DNA from: JBBSDV01 sp038240335
GTDB taxonomy: Bacteria > Chloroflexota > Dehalococcoidia > DSTF01 > JACRBR01
DNA length: 9,633 bases
Direction: 5' to 3'
Assembly: GCA_038240335.1 (NCBI GenBank)
Contig: JBBSDV010000130.1
Span: 1-9,633, forward strand
Below are positions 1-7,229 of the stretch, piece by piece. Within the stretch, counting starts at the first letter, position 1. The number at the start of each line of letters is the position of its first letter. The position numbers were made by a program, and so were the translations under genes. The notes below the pieces were generated by a model. The model was not told the origin of the DNA. It searched no databases and worked only from the letters and a program-made list of their open reading frames with translations.

Positions 1-85
1 CCGCCGTCACTCGGCGCGCCACCAACCACCCCAATACCCGGCCCCGCTGCTGTTCCTTCTCGCTCAAGATGATCCTGTCTTTCAT
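1..85 (-). CDS. N-terminus of a probable ISNCY-type transposase (partial, leaves window)
   Basis: The ATG complement lies at 83-85 and the frame stays open to base 1, giving 28 residues that begin MKDRIILSEKEQQRGRVLGW. From memory, the pattern 'xxLSxKEQxRxxVL' followed by a short basic linker is typical of the start of ISNCY/IS1202-family transposases, just before their helix-turn-helix. No catalytic DDE residues are in view. No clear Shine-Dalgarno sequence precedes the ATG; the direct repeat ends directly against it, so transcription or translation may be controlled by proteins bound to the repeat. It could instead be the start of another helix-turn-helix protein. Completeness cannot be judged from this window. 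Confidence 0.5.
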   Translation of the reverse strand, partial: MKDRIILSEKEQQRGRVLGWLVARRVTA

Positions 86-134
86 GACTGACAGAATCGC
101 TGCTCACTTAAGGACTGACAGAATCACTGCTCAC
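86..134. repeat. Two 22-bp tandem direct repeats at the IS end
   Basis: Copies at 86-107 and 113-134 share GACTGACAGAATC and CTGCTCAC and differ at one base (G or A) between them, with a 27-base period and a 5-base spacer (TTAAG). They abut the start codon of the partial transposase. Position and sequence fit transposase-binding or terminal repeats of the insertion sequence. I infer the role; the identity of the copies is seen directly. Confidence 0.75.
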
Positions 135-234
135 CAACACGCGCCTCCCGCGTGCATTGCCCGCCTCGAAGCCGCTTGTTAGCATGCACGGCGCTCGTGA
201 CTGCCGCGCTAGGCGTCGTGCGGGCGCTCTTCGT

Positions 235-310
235 GGGGCCGTAGCTCAATTGGGAGAGCGCCACACTGGCAGTGTGGAGGTCGCGGGTTCGAGTCCCGCC
301 GGCTCCACCA
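235..310 (+). tRNA. tRNA-Ala, anticodon GGC
   Basis: The sequence folds into a complete 76-nt cloverleaf. Acceptor stem 235-241 pairs with 300-306. D-stem is 244-247/256-259. Anticodon stem is 261-265/273-277, around loop CTGGCAG with anticodon GGC at 268-270, reading GCC/GCU alanine codons. T-stem is 283-287/295-299, with loop TTCGAGT. The third acceptor pair is G237-T304, i.e. the G3:U70 wobble that is the main identity element for alanyl-tRNA synthetase. Discriminator A307 is followed by an encoded CCA (308-310). All arms are intact and nothing suggests degeneration. No convincing promoter or U-tract terminator could be assigned. Confidence 0.97.
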
Positions 311-684
311 CACCATCCACACTCCCCTTCGCAATGAATCGTCCCGCGCCGCCACGAGCGCAATTGATCGCTCGCAGATCGATCGCGCGCCATGCGATGC
401 TTCATCTGCCCGCCAATCACGACACGTGTCGTCCATCGCTGCCCGTGGTCCTGCGAGTACGGAGAACATGAAAAGTGCTAAACGATTACATAAAGCATGG
501 CTGGGTGGCGACCTGCCGCTTTGCGATCCAAACTTCTGTCGTCGCTCGGCTCATCGCACATCTCTCCTCGCGCGAAACGTGAAAAGTGCCAAACGATTAC
601 ATAACGGCGAGGCAGTCCAGTCCATGGTCGAGCTTCCACCTTCCACCCTTCGTCCGCAGCCTCCCCGTCACGGAGCACGCCGTC
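311..684. other. Intergenic stretch without a recognisable gene
   Basis: Between the tRNA and the putative pheS promoter I see no credible coding sequence. The open frames here have no plausible ribosome-binding site, no conserved motifs and a tRNA-shadow or repeat-derived composition. The stretch contains an inverted repeat at 355-374 (CGAGCG/CGCTCG, 8-base loop, no following T-run) and two AT-rich 25-bp repeats described separately. A degenerate mobile-element relic is possible, given the insertion-sequence end just upstream. Confidence 0.6.
469..604. repeat. Pair of 25-bp direct repeats, 111 bp apart
   Basis: Copies at 469-493 and 580-604 match at 24 of 25 bases: both contain TGAAAAGTGC, then T or C, then AAACGATTACATAA. 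The three bases just before them are also similar (ACA/ACG). They are AT-rich in a GC-rich background and lie in the same orientation between tRNA-Ala and pheS. Possible roles are multiple terminal-repeat sites of an IS21-type element, a small relic element, or binding sites for an unknown regulator of pheST. The repeat is certain; its function is not. Confidence 0.8.
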
Positions 685-690
685 TATACT
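685..690 (+). promoter_or_regulatory. Possible -10 element for pheS-pheT
   Basis: TATACT at 685-690 matches the sigma-70 -10 consensus at five of six positions and lies 34 bases before the pheS ATG, a fitting leader length. No good -35 hexamer is found 16-18 bases upstream (that region is C-rich), so this is only a candidate. I see no T-box leader or Phe-rich attenuator peptide in the short space before pheS. Confidence 0.4.
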
Positions 691-724
691 GACGCACCTC
701 CGACGCTCTAGCGAGACCTGAACG

Positions 725-1765
725 ATGACCGACAGCACCGTACTGCAACTTCGCGCGACCGCGATCGCCGCCCTCTCCGCCGCCGGCGATCAGGTCGCGC
801 TCGATCTCTGGCGCGTCGAATATCTCGGCCGAAAGGGCAAGCTCACGGGCGTTCTGCGCGGTCTCGCCGAACTCTCCATCGACGACCGGAAGGCGCTCGG
901 TGCGGCGTCGAACGCACTGAAGACGGAGCTCGAGGCGGCATACGACGTGCGGAGCGACGAGCTGCGCGGCGCGGCGCTCGCCGCGTCGATCGAGACGGGG
1001 AAGATCGACGTCACGCTGCCGGCGCGGCCGCATCGGCGCGGCGGCCTCCATCCCGTGACGCAAACATTGCGCCTGATGCTCGACGCCTTTCGCTCGATGG
1101 GCTTCTCGATCATCGAAGGTCCCGAGGTCGAGCTCGACTATTACAACTTCGAGGCGCTCCGCATCCCCGCCGACCATCCGGCGCGTGATATGTGGGACAC
1201 AATGTGGGTCGATCACGAGATTGACGGCCGGCGTCCGATGCTGCTGCGCACGCACACATCGCCGGCGCAGATCCGGATCATGGAGCAACACCAGCCGCCC
1301 ATCCGCGTCGCCGTTCCCGGCCGCGCCTATCGCTTCGAAGCGACAGACATGACGCACGAATGGATGATGACGCAGTGCGAGATCCTGGCGATCGATGAGG
1401 GGCTGAACCTCGGCCACCTAAAGGGCACGCTGCTCGAGATGATGCGCCGGCTCTTCGGACGCGAGCGCAAGATTCGCCTCAACTGCTCGTACTTTCCCTT
1501 CGTCGAGCCGGGTGCCGAGGTCGCGGTCGATTGCTTCGTATGCGGTGGCGCGGGCTGCGCGGCCTGCCACCACAGCGGCTGGATCGAGATGCTCGGCGCC
1601 GGCATGGTGCATCCGGAGATCCTCGAGAACATGGGCATCGACTCGAAGCGCTATACCGGCTTCGCGGCGGGCATGGGCGTCGAGCGGCTGGCGCAGCAGA
1701 TCTTCGGCGTCGACGACATCCGCACCTTCTATCAGAACGACCTGCGCATGCTGCAGCAGGTGTAA
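725..1765 (+). CDS. pheS: Phenylalanyl-tRNA synthetase alpha subunit
   Basis: This is the catalytic subunit of cytoplasmic phenylalanyl-tRNA synthetase (class IIc), which activates phenylalanine with ATP and attaches it to tRNA-Phe as an (alpha-beta)2 tetramer with PheT. At 346 residues it has normal length. Residues 1-90 form the N-terminal helical region that contacts tRNA. The class II core follows, with GLHPVTQ near 107, HTSPAQ near 177, motif 2 RAYRFEATDMTHEW near 200 and motif 3 GMGVERL near 316. Cys270, Cys273, Cys278 and Cys281 form a CxxC-x4-CxxC insert just before GWIEMLGAGMVHP; Bacillus-type PheS proteins share this, E. coli does not. The ATG at 725 gives the usual N-terminus, though the ribosome-binding site is weak. 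pheT follows after 9 bases. The infC-rpmI-rplT genes that often precede pheS are absent here. Confidence 0.97.
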   Translation: MTDSTVLQLRATAIAALSAAGDQVALDLWRVEYLGRKGKLTGVLRGLAELSIDDRKALGAASNALKTELEAAYDVRSDELRGAALAASIETGKIDVTLPARPHRRGGLHPVTQTLRLMLDAFRSMGFSIIEGPEVELDYYNFEALRIPADHPARDMWDTMWVDHEIDGRRPMLLRTHTSPAQIRIMEQHQPPIRVAVPGRAYRFEATDMTHEWMMTQCEILAIDEGLNLGHLKGTLLEMMRRLFGRERKIRLNCSYFPFVEPGAEVAVDCFVCGGAGCAACHHSGWIEMLGAGMVHPEILENMGIDSKRYTGFAAGMGVERLAQQIFGVDDIRTFYQNDLRMLQQV

Positions 1766-1774
1766 GGCCGAATC

Positions 1775-4228
1775 ATGCGCGTCTCACTGAAGTGGCTTTC
1801 CGAGTACGTCGACCTGCGCCTGCCGCCCGCGGAACTGGCGCACAAGCTGACGATGGCCGGCCTCGCTGTCGATGCGATCACTCGGACCGGAGGCGACTGG
1901 GGCGCCGACATCCGCGTCGCCCAGGTGACGGCGGTCGCGCCGCATCCGAACGCCGACCGCCTCCGCCTCGCGTCGATCGATGCCGGCAACGGCGAGCAGC
2001 ATCGCGTCGTCTGCGGCGCGCCGAATCTCGCAACGGGCCAAAAGATCGCCTTCGCCACCGTCGGCGCGCGCGTCCGCGACGGGCACAACGGCAAGCAGGC
2101 GGTGCTGAAGCCTGCCGTGATTCGCGGCGTGGAATCGGCCGGCATGGTGCTCAGCGAGTACGAGCTCGAGCTGTCGGACGACCACGAAAGCATCCTCGTG
2201 CTCCCGGAGGATGCGCGGATCGGCGCGCCGCTCGCGGACGTCATCGGCGACACCATCTTCGAGATGTCGGTGACGCCGAACCGCGCCGACTGGCTCTCCG
2301 TGCTCGGTGTTGCACGTGAAGTCGCCGCCCTCACCGGCGAGACGGTCCGCGAGCCGTCGCTCGACTACACCGAAGGCGGCGCCGCGATCAAAGGCACCGT
2401 CGCCGTCGACATCAAGGCACCGGATCTCTGCCGCCGCTACGTGGCGACGGTCGTGCGCGGCATCAAGCTCGGGCCGTCACCCGACTGGATGCAGCAGCGC
2501 CTGCTCGCCCTCGGTCAGCGGCCGATCAACAACGTCGTCGACGTTACCAACTACGTCATGCTCGAGCTTGGCCAGCCGCTGCACGCGTTCGACTACGATC
2601 GCGTCGCGGGCCATCACATCATCGTTCGCCGTGCCCATCCCGACGAGGCATTCACCACGCTCGACAATGTCGCCCGCACCCTGACGAACGAGATGCTCGT
2701 CATCGCCGACGAGTCCGGCCCGGTGGCGCTCGCCGGGGTCATCGGTGGCCTCGAGAGCGAGGTAACGCCGGCGACGACGAACATCCTCCTCGAATCGGCG
2801 AACTTCCTCGGCACGAACATCCGCCGCACGAGCACCGCGTTGCGTGCCCGCAGCGAGGCATCGGCTCGGTTCGAGAAGGGCCTGCCGCCGGAACTCGCCG
2901 CGATCGCATCGAAGCGGGCGACCAAGCTCCTCGTCGAGATCTGCGGCGGCACGGCGGCCGCCGGCGTCATCGATGTCTTTCCCGTGAAGCAGCGCGAGCA
3001 GCGGGTCGAGGTGACGCGGCAGCGCATTTCGCAGGTGCTTGGCATCGACCCGCCGACGGCGAAGGTGCGCGGCGTGCTGACCAGCCTCGGCTTTTCGGCG
3101 CGCTGGGTGCCGCCCGATCGCTACGTGGTGCGTGTGCCGTACTGGCGGCCCGATGTCCGCATCGGCGACGACATCGCCGAGGAGATCGCCCGCATCATCG
3201 GCTACGACGAGATCCCGACGCTGCCCCTCGCCGGCTCGATCCCGGCGCCGGTCCCGCAGCCGTTGCGCGAATTGCGCGAGCGTGCGCGCGACGTGCTCGC
3301 GGCCGCCGGAATGCAGGAGACCATCTCCTACTCGCTGACGACGATGGATGCGCTATCGAAGGTGATGACGAAGGAGCAGCTGGCAATCTACCCGCCCTAC
3401 CGGCTCGTCAACCCGATCAGCGCTGATCACGAGTACCTTCGCCCGACGCTGCGCGCCAACTTGCTGATGACGCTCGCCTCGAACCTGCGCTACGAGAAGG
3501 GCGAGGTGGCGATCTTCGAGACGGCGCGGACGTATGACCGCCCCGACGAGCGCCGCGCCGATCCTAATCGCCCGTTTGGCGAATCGGCGTTGCCCGTCGA
3601 GCGTGAGGTGGTGTGCGGCGTCATCAGCGGCCGTCGTCTCGATCGCTGGGGCCGTCCGGGCGATGAGCACGTCGATTTCTTCGACGCCAAGGCCTACCTC
3701 GCGGACCTGCTCGCCGGGTTGGGCCTCAGCGCAGCACCCGAGTACGTTGCGGCCGATGAGTTCGCGATGGTGCCGGGCAGGACGGCCGAGGTACGGCTCG
3801 GCGACGCGCGCGTCGGCACGCTGGCGCAGGTCCATCCCGATGTCGCCGCATCGTTCGAGATCGAGCAGGAGGTGTTCCTGTTCGACATTGTGCTCGACGA
3901 ACTGCTCGCCTACGCGGGCGTGCGCCCGCAGATCGCCGACGTCTCGCGCTTCCCGGTCGTCGAGCAAGATCTCGCGCTGATCGTCGATGCCAGCACACCT
4001 GCCGGGGCACTCGAACGCGTGATCGCGGCGGCGGCCCTCGTCCGCGCGGCCGAGGTGTTCGATGTATACACCGGCGATCAGGTCAGCGCCGGCAAGAAGT
4101 CGGTGGCGTTCGCCCTCACCTGGCAGGCGCCCGACCACACGCTCACCGATGACGAGGTCGCGAAAGCGCAGCGGAAGCTGCTCGAACGCCTGCGCCGCGA
4201 GTTCGGCGCTGAGCTCCGCGGCGGCTAG
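1775..4228 (+). CDS. pheT: Phenylalanyl-tRNA synthetase beta subunit
   Basis: This is the structural and editing partner of PheS, responsible for tRNA binding and hydrolysis of Tyr-tRNA-Phe. The 817 residues are full length for the long bacterial form. In order: the N-terminal MRVSLKWLSEYVDL segment; an EMAP-II-like tRNA-binding domain at about 40-155 (VVCGAPN near 78); the B3/B4 editing domain at about 210-390 (GQPLHAFDYDRV near 266, then RSEASARFEKGL); the B5 DNA-binding-like domain at about 408-475 (RPDVRIGDDIAEEIARIIGY); an inactive class II core; and a C-terminal FDX-ACB anticodon-binding domain from about 722 (SRFPVVEQDLALIVD). The ATG is preceded by AAGG at 1764-1767, which overlaps the pheS stop and lies 7 bases away, so translation is probably coupled to pheS. 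No frame disruption is seen. Confidence 0.97.
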   Translation: MRVSLKWLSEYVDLRLPPAELAHKLTMAGLAVDAITRTGGDWGADIRVAQVTAVAPHPNADRLRLASIDAGNGEQHRVVCGAPNLATGQKIAFATVGARVRDGHNGKQAVLKPAVIRGVESAGMVLSEYELELSDDHESILVLPEDARIGAPLADVIGDTIFEMSVTPNRADWLSVLGVAREVAALTGETVREPSLDYTEGGAAIKGTVAVDIKAPDLCRRYVATVVRGIKLGPSPDWMQQRLLALGQRPINNVVDVTNYVMLELGQPLHAFDYDRVAGHHIIVRRAHPDEAFTTLDNVARTLTNEMLVIADESGPVALAGVIGGLESEVTPATTNILLESANFLGTNIRRTSTALRARSEASARFEKGLPPELAAIASKRATKLLVEICGGTAAAGVIDVFPVKQREQRVEVTRQRISQVLGIDPPTAKVRGVLTSLGFSARWVPPDRYVVRVPYWRPDVRIGDDIAEEIARIIGYDEIPTLPLAGSIPAPVPQPLRELRERARDVLAAAGMQETISYSLTTMDALSKVMTKEQLAIYPPYRLVNPISADHEYLRPTLRANLLMTLASNLRYEKGEVAIFETARTYDRPDERRADPNRPFGESALPVEREVVCGVISGRRLDRWGRPGDEHVDFFDAKAYLADLLAGLGLSAAPEYVAADEFAMVPGRTAEVRLGDARVGTLAQVHPDVAASFEIEQEVFLFDIVLDELLAYAGVRPQIADVSRFPVVEQDLALIVDASTPAGALERVIAAAALVRAAEVFDVYTGDQVSAGKKSVAFALTWQAPDHTLTDDEVAKAQRKLLERLRREFGAELRGG

Positions 4229-4266
4229 CCGCGGGCGGCCCGGGTGCACCGAGCTCCGTGCGAAAT

Positions 4267-4295
4267 GCGGGCGCCTCGATGTTCGCCCGCTTGCT
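4267..4295 (+). terminator. Possible terminator after pheT
   Basis: GCGGGCG at 4267-4273 and CGCCCGC at 4284-4290 form a perfect 7-bp GC stem with a 10-base loop, 38 bases after the pheT stop, followed by TTGCT. The T-run is poor, so it could be a weak or Rho-assisted terminator. A second inverted repeat, CCGCGGC/GCCGCGG at 4216-4234, spans the pheT stop codon itself but also lacks a T-run. Confidence 0.4.
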
Positions 4296-4323
4296 ACCCT
4301 GAATCGACAGCTGACGCAGAATC

Positions 4324-4335
4324 GGAGGCACCTTG
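4324..4335 (+). promoter_or_regulatory. Ribosome-binding site and TTG start of the hydrolase
   Basis: GGAGG at 4324-4328 is a strong Shine-Dalgarno core four bases before TTG at 4333-4335. The spacing is slightly short. The next in-frame ATG (the Met in QLMADP) would discard about 22 residues and has no such site, so TTG is the preferred start. Confidence 0.65.
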
Positions 4336-5079
4336 GTACAGGAAACGAGAAGCACGCTGCGCAGCGAGGCCTTTGCCTTCGGCGAGCTCGCGCAGCTGAT
4401 GGCCGACCCGATTTTCTACGGCGTGGGCGCGCCGCGCGGCGACGGCCGCAACGTCGTGGTGCTGCCCGGCCTGTTCGGCAGTGATGTCTATCTCTACCCG
4501 CTGCGCACCTGGCTCGGCCGCATTGGCTATCGCGCCGTCCAGTCGACGCTCCGGATGAACGTTGGCTGCCCGGAGCGCCTCCGCACGCAGATCGCGCACG
4601 AGATCGAGCGCAAGAGCGCCGCGGGGAATGACAAGCCCATCGCGCTCGTCGGCCACAGCCGCGGCGGCCTCCTCGCCCGCGCCATTGCCGCTGATCTATG
4701 CGACCGTGCCTCGCATCTCATCCTTCTGGGCTCTCCGGTCAGCGCGCTTTCCCGCACATCGATCGGCATCCGGCCCGGCGACCGTGCCGCGCCGCCGGTC
4801 GCCCCCTTGGTCGCGGAGGCCGGCCTTCGCGCCCGCAATGCGGTCGATCCGCAGTGTCGGTTTCCGGCGTGCGGCTGTCCGTTCCCGGAAGATCTGCGGA
4901 CGCCGCTTTCCGTCCACACGACCGTTGCCTCGATCTTCAGCCGAAACGACCCGATCGTGCCGGCGCGCGCCTGCCGCGTAGCGGGCGCCGAGAACATCGA
5001 GGTAGGCGGCACGCACAGCGGTCTCGTCTACAACGGTTCCGTCTATCGCAATATCGCGCGGATCCTCGGCGAGCGGTGA
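4333..5079 (+). CDS. Alpha/beta-fold hydrolase, lipase/PGAP1-like
   Basis: This is a predicted serine ester or amide hydrolase of 248 residues; its substrate cannot be told from sequence. The fold is supported by VVVLPGLFGSD near 42-51 (oxyanion-hole region), the nucleophile elbow GHSRGG at 107-112 (Ser109), NDP with Asp206, and GTHSG with His228, a plausible Ser-Asp-His triad in the right order. The 'LRT/IAHEIE...ALVGHSRGG' arrangement resembles triacylglycerol-lipase or PGAP1-like families. No signal peptide or membrane segment is seen, so it is probably cytoplasmic. It is unusually Cys-rich for a small hydrolase: Cys79, then a tight Cys175-x4-Cys180-x-Cys182 cluster in the lid-like region before the Asp strand, possibly a metal site or disulfide. 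The start is TTG. The next gene follows 22 bases downstream in the same direction. Confidence 0.85.
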   Translation: MVQETRSTLRSEAFAFGELAQLMADPIFYGVGAPRGDGRNVVVLPGLFGSDVYLYPLRTWLGRIGYRAVQSTLRMNVGCPERLRTQIAHEIERKSAAGNDKPIALVGHSRGGLLARAIAADLCDRASHLILLGSPVSALSRTSIGIRPGDRAAPPVAPLVAEAGLRARNAVDPQCRFPACGCPFPEDLRTPLSVHTTVASIFSRNDPIVPARACRVAGAENIEVGGTHSGLVYNGSVYRNIARILGER

Positions 5080-5101
5080 GCGGGTAGGCTGCCGTCACCA
5101 C

Positions 5102-5533
5102 ATGACCGACATCGATCCGGAAACGCGTACATTCATCGACTCGCAACGCATCGCTCGCCTCGCCACTGTTGACGAGTTCTGCCACCCGCACGTGGTTCCG
5201 ATCTGTTTCGCCCTGATCGAGGATACGCTGTACAGCGCGATCGACGAAAAGCCGAAGGCGGCCGACTACACGCGCCTGCGACGGCTCCAGAACATCGCCC
5301 AGAACCCGCGCGTCCAGGTGCTGTTCGACGTGTACAGCGACGAGGATTGGCAGCTCCTGCATTTCGTGCAGCTCCACGGCGCCGCGCGCATCGTTACGCC
5401 AGATGATGCGATGCACGCGTCCGCGGTCGCTGCGCTACGTGCCCGCTATCGCCAGTATAAGTCCATGTCGCTCGAGACGCGGCCAATCATCGCGGTCGAC
5501 ATCGAGCGGGTCGTGGAGTGGCGCAGCGCTTGA
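5102..5533 (+). CDS. PPOX-class oxidoreductase, TIGR03668-like, probably F420-dependent
   Basis: This is a 143-residue split-barrel flavin/deazaflavin-binding protein of the pyridoxamine-5'-phosphate oxidase-like superfamily. The pattern RIARLATVDEFCHPHVVPICFAL (here residues 16-38), then DEKPK near 58, RLRRLQNIAQNPRVQVL near 68-84 and the terminal IIAVDIERVVEW match what I know of TIGR03668 (Rv0121-type) proteins. These are predicted to use coenzyme F420, although FMN or heme use is possible in relatives. Length is normal and the protein should be a soluble homodimer. The ATG at 5102 gives the family's usual N-terminus, but the preceding GGTAGG lies about 12 bases away, so initiation may depend partly on coupling to the upstream hydrolase. 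The physiological substrate is unknown. Confidence 0.85.
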   Translation: MTDIDPETRTFIDSQRIARLATVDEFCHPHVVPICFALIEDTLYSAIDEKPKAADYTRLRRLQNIAQNPRVQVLFDVYSDEDWQLLHFVQLHGAARIVTPDDAMHASAVAALRARYRQYKSMSLETRPIIAVDIERVVEWRSA

Positions 5534-5740
5534 CGAGACTAGACGTCGGGCACGGCAATGGGGGCGGCGGCGGCGGTTATCGGACGTTCGGCGTTGGTCT
5601 GGATGACGGTGCATGCTCGGATTCGAGGGCAGCGGTTGCATGCTCAGGTGAGACAAGCGGACAGACGTAAATAGCTGTCACTAGACGCTCGTTGCGGTCC
5701 TATGACTTGAGCGACGAAATACACGACAGGCGTCGGCGCT

Positions 5741-7018
5741 TCACAGTTTCAGCAGGGGGATGAATTTCTTGTCGCTGCGGAAGGGACCGACGATGGCGAG
5801 CGTCAGTTGGTTCTCGTCGAGCACGCGCTGGGCGACACGCTTCATGTCGGCAAGCGTGACTGCCTCGACGAGCGCGACGACCTCGTCCGGTGTCTTGATC
5901 GAGCCATTGAGGATCTCCTGGCCGCCGAGCCAGCCCGACACGCTGCGCGTGTCCTCCATCCGCAGCAACAGGCGGCCCTTCGATAGCTCCTTGGCCTTGT
6001 GCAGCTCTTCTTCGCTGACGCCGTCCGCCCGCAGCTTCGCCAGTTCCTCGACCAGCGCCTGCGTCGATTCCAGCGCCTTCTTGGGATCGACGCCCGCATA
6101 TACGGCGAAGGAGCCCGTATCGAGATAGTGGCTCGCGTAGCTATGGACGTCGTAGCAGAGGGCGCGCTTTTCGCGCAGCTCCATGAACAGCCGGCTGCTC
6201 ATGCCCTCACCGAGGATGACGCTGATCAGGTCGAGCGCAAACCGATCGGGATCCTGGCTCGAGAATGCGCGCGCGGCGATCTCGATGTGCGCCTGCTCGG
6301 TCTGTTTGTACTGCACGGCGGCTCGCGCCGATGTTTGGCCATCCTTCGCTGCGAACCACTTCGATGGCTTGCCGCGCTTCCAGTCGCCGAGCGAGGCGCT
6401 GATCGTGTCGACCACTTCGCTGTGCTCGATCGCGCCGGCGACGGCGATGACGATGTTGTTCGGGACATACTGCCGCCGCATGTAGTCAACCGTGCCCTTG
6501 CGCTCGAGCGCATTGACCGAGTCCTCCGTGCCGGCAACGTCGCGGCCGAGGGGCTGGTCCGGCCACATCGTCGCATCGAGCAGCACATCGACCAACTGCG
6601 CCGGCGAGTCGCCGATCGACGACAGTTCCTCGATGACGACCTTTCGCTCCTTCTCCAGCTCGACGTTCGCGATGATCGGGTTGCGGATCATGTCGGTCAG
6701 CACGTCGGCGGCCCGGTCGAAGTGCGGTCGCGCGACCTTCGCGTAGTACACAGTCAGTTCGCGGTCGGTGCCGGCGTTCATGACGCCGCCGACGCCGTCG
6801 ATCAGTTCGGAGATTTCCTGCGCCGTCGGCCGCTTCTTTGTCCCTTTGAAGAGCAAGTGCTCGAGCAGGTGCGAGATTCCCGCCTCGGGATCCTTTTCGT
6901 ATCGGGAGCCCGCGCCTACATAGACGCTGACTGCGACGGAGCGCGTGCCGGGCATCGCCTGGGACACGATGCGGAGGCCGTTTTCGAGCGTCGTGCGCTG
7001 GTACTCGTTGGCTTCCAA
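5741..7018 (-). CDS. M16-family zinc metallopeptidase (processing-protease-like)
   Basis: This is a 425-residue single-unit M16B peptidase, the size of a mitochondrial-processing-peptidase beta-like subunit; such proteins act as dimers on peptides. The inverted zinc motif HLLEH lies at 50-54 (His50, catalytic Glu53, His54), and the third ligand is Glu130 in VIEEL, the usual 76 residues after the second His. The C-terminal half carries the conserved SSRLFMELREKRALCYDV segment near 275-292. All key residues are present, so it is predicted active. The frame is open upstream to 7177, but that extension does not resemble M16 and lacks a good start. TTG at 7016-7018, with GAGG five bases upstream, puts NGLRIV at the normal family position. 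No signal peptide is seen. It converges with the PPOX gene over a 207-base gap with no clear terminator. Confidence 0.92.
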   Translation of the reverse strand: MEANEYQRTTLENGLRIVSQAMPGTRSVAVSVYVGAGSRYEKDPEAGISHLLEHLLFKGTKKRPTAQEISELIDGVGGVMNAGTDRELTVYYAKVARPHFDRAADVLTDMIRNPIIANVELEKERKVVIEELSSIGDSPAQLVDVLLDATMWPDQPLGRDVAGTEDSVNALERKGTVDYMRRQYVPNNIVIAVAGAIEHSEVVDTISASLGDWKRGKPSKWFAAKDGQTSARAAVQYKQTEQAHIEIAARAFSSQDPDRFALDLISVILGEGMSSRLFMELREKRALCYDVHSYASHYLDTGSFAVYAGVDPKKALESTQALVEELAKLRADGVSEEELHKAKELSKGRLLLRMEDTRSVSGWLGGQEILNGSIKTPDEVVALVEAVTLADMKRVAQRVLDENQLTLAIVGPFRSDKKFIPLLKL

Positions 7019-7027
7019 GCAAACCTC
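7016..7027 (-). promoter_or_regulatory. Ribosome-binding site deciding the TTG start of the M16 peptidase
   Basis: On the minus strand TGAGG (core GAGG at 7024-7027) is followed by five bases (TTTGC) and then TTG at 7018-7016. No in-frame ATG or GTG lies between this point and the beginning of M16 homology about 12 codons later, which favours TTG over the distant upstream ATG at 7177. Confidence 0.7.
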
Positions 7028-7160
7028 ATTACATGCGTGATGGGGGAATCGGAGCGATCGGCGCAGTGTATCGAGTGCATCGCCAGTCGCCAGTTGGGGC
7101 GCGATGCCGGTCAAGGACGACGCCAGCGGATGAATCGTGCCACGGCAACAGGCGACAGCG

Positions 7161-7189
7161 AAAAACGCCCGAAGCAACGGCTTCGGGCG
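7161..7189 (-). terminator. Intrinsic terminator of the zinc-ribbon gene
   Basis: On the minus strand CGCCCGAAGC (7189-7180) and GCTTCGGGCG (7175-7166) form a perfect 10-bp stem with a 4-base loop (CGTT), followed at once by TTTTT (7165-7161). This is a textbook Rho-independent terminator 41 bases after the zinc-ribbon stop codon. It separates that gene from the M16 gene transcribed further downstream on the same strand, so the M16 gene must have its own promoter in 7019-7160. Confidence 0.92.
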
Positions 7190-7229
7190 CCTTCAAACGG
7201 TGGGTGGCCTGAGGTTGGTGGTGGCGCTC

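Larger units (their letters stand above)
1..134 (-). mobile_element. End of an insertion sequence, probably ISNCY/IS1202-like (partial)
   Basis: The left edge holds the 5' end of a transposase-like reading frame on the minus strand (85 down to 1), preceded by two 22-bp direct repeats (86-134). Seen: the repeats stop at 134 and ordinary GC-rich sequence follows, then a tRNA gene from 235, so 134 is my estimate of the outer boundary. The family call rests only on the N-terminal flavour of the 28 visible residues. The other end, the catalytic domain and any target duplication lie outside the window, so I cannot say whether the element is intact. Confidence 0.5.

Noticed and set aside
355..374. 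Hairpin CGAGCG/CGCTCG downstream of tRNA-Ala as a terminator
   Set aside because: The stem is only six pairs and no T-run follows, so it is not called a terminator.
668..1417. Minus-strand open frame opposite pheS (249 codons)
   Set aside because: It is a shadow of pheS, has no ribosome-binding site or motif, and would run against a conserved essential gene.
3353..4249. Long minus-strand open frame opposite pheT (298 codons)
   Set aside because: It is antisense to well-conserved pheT codons, is rich in Arg/Ala/Glu as expected from GC-rich shadow frames, and has no recognisable domain.
5610..5645. Direct repeat TGCATGCTC (5610-5618 and 5637-5645) between the PPOX and M16 genes
   Set aside because: Nine bases repeated once in intergenic DNA is within chance expectation and no element or site is recognisable.
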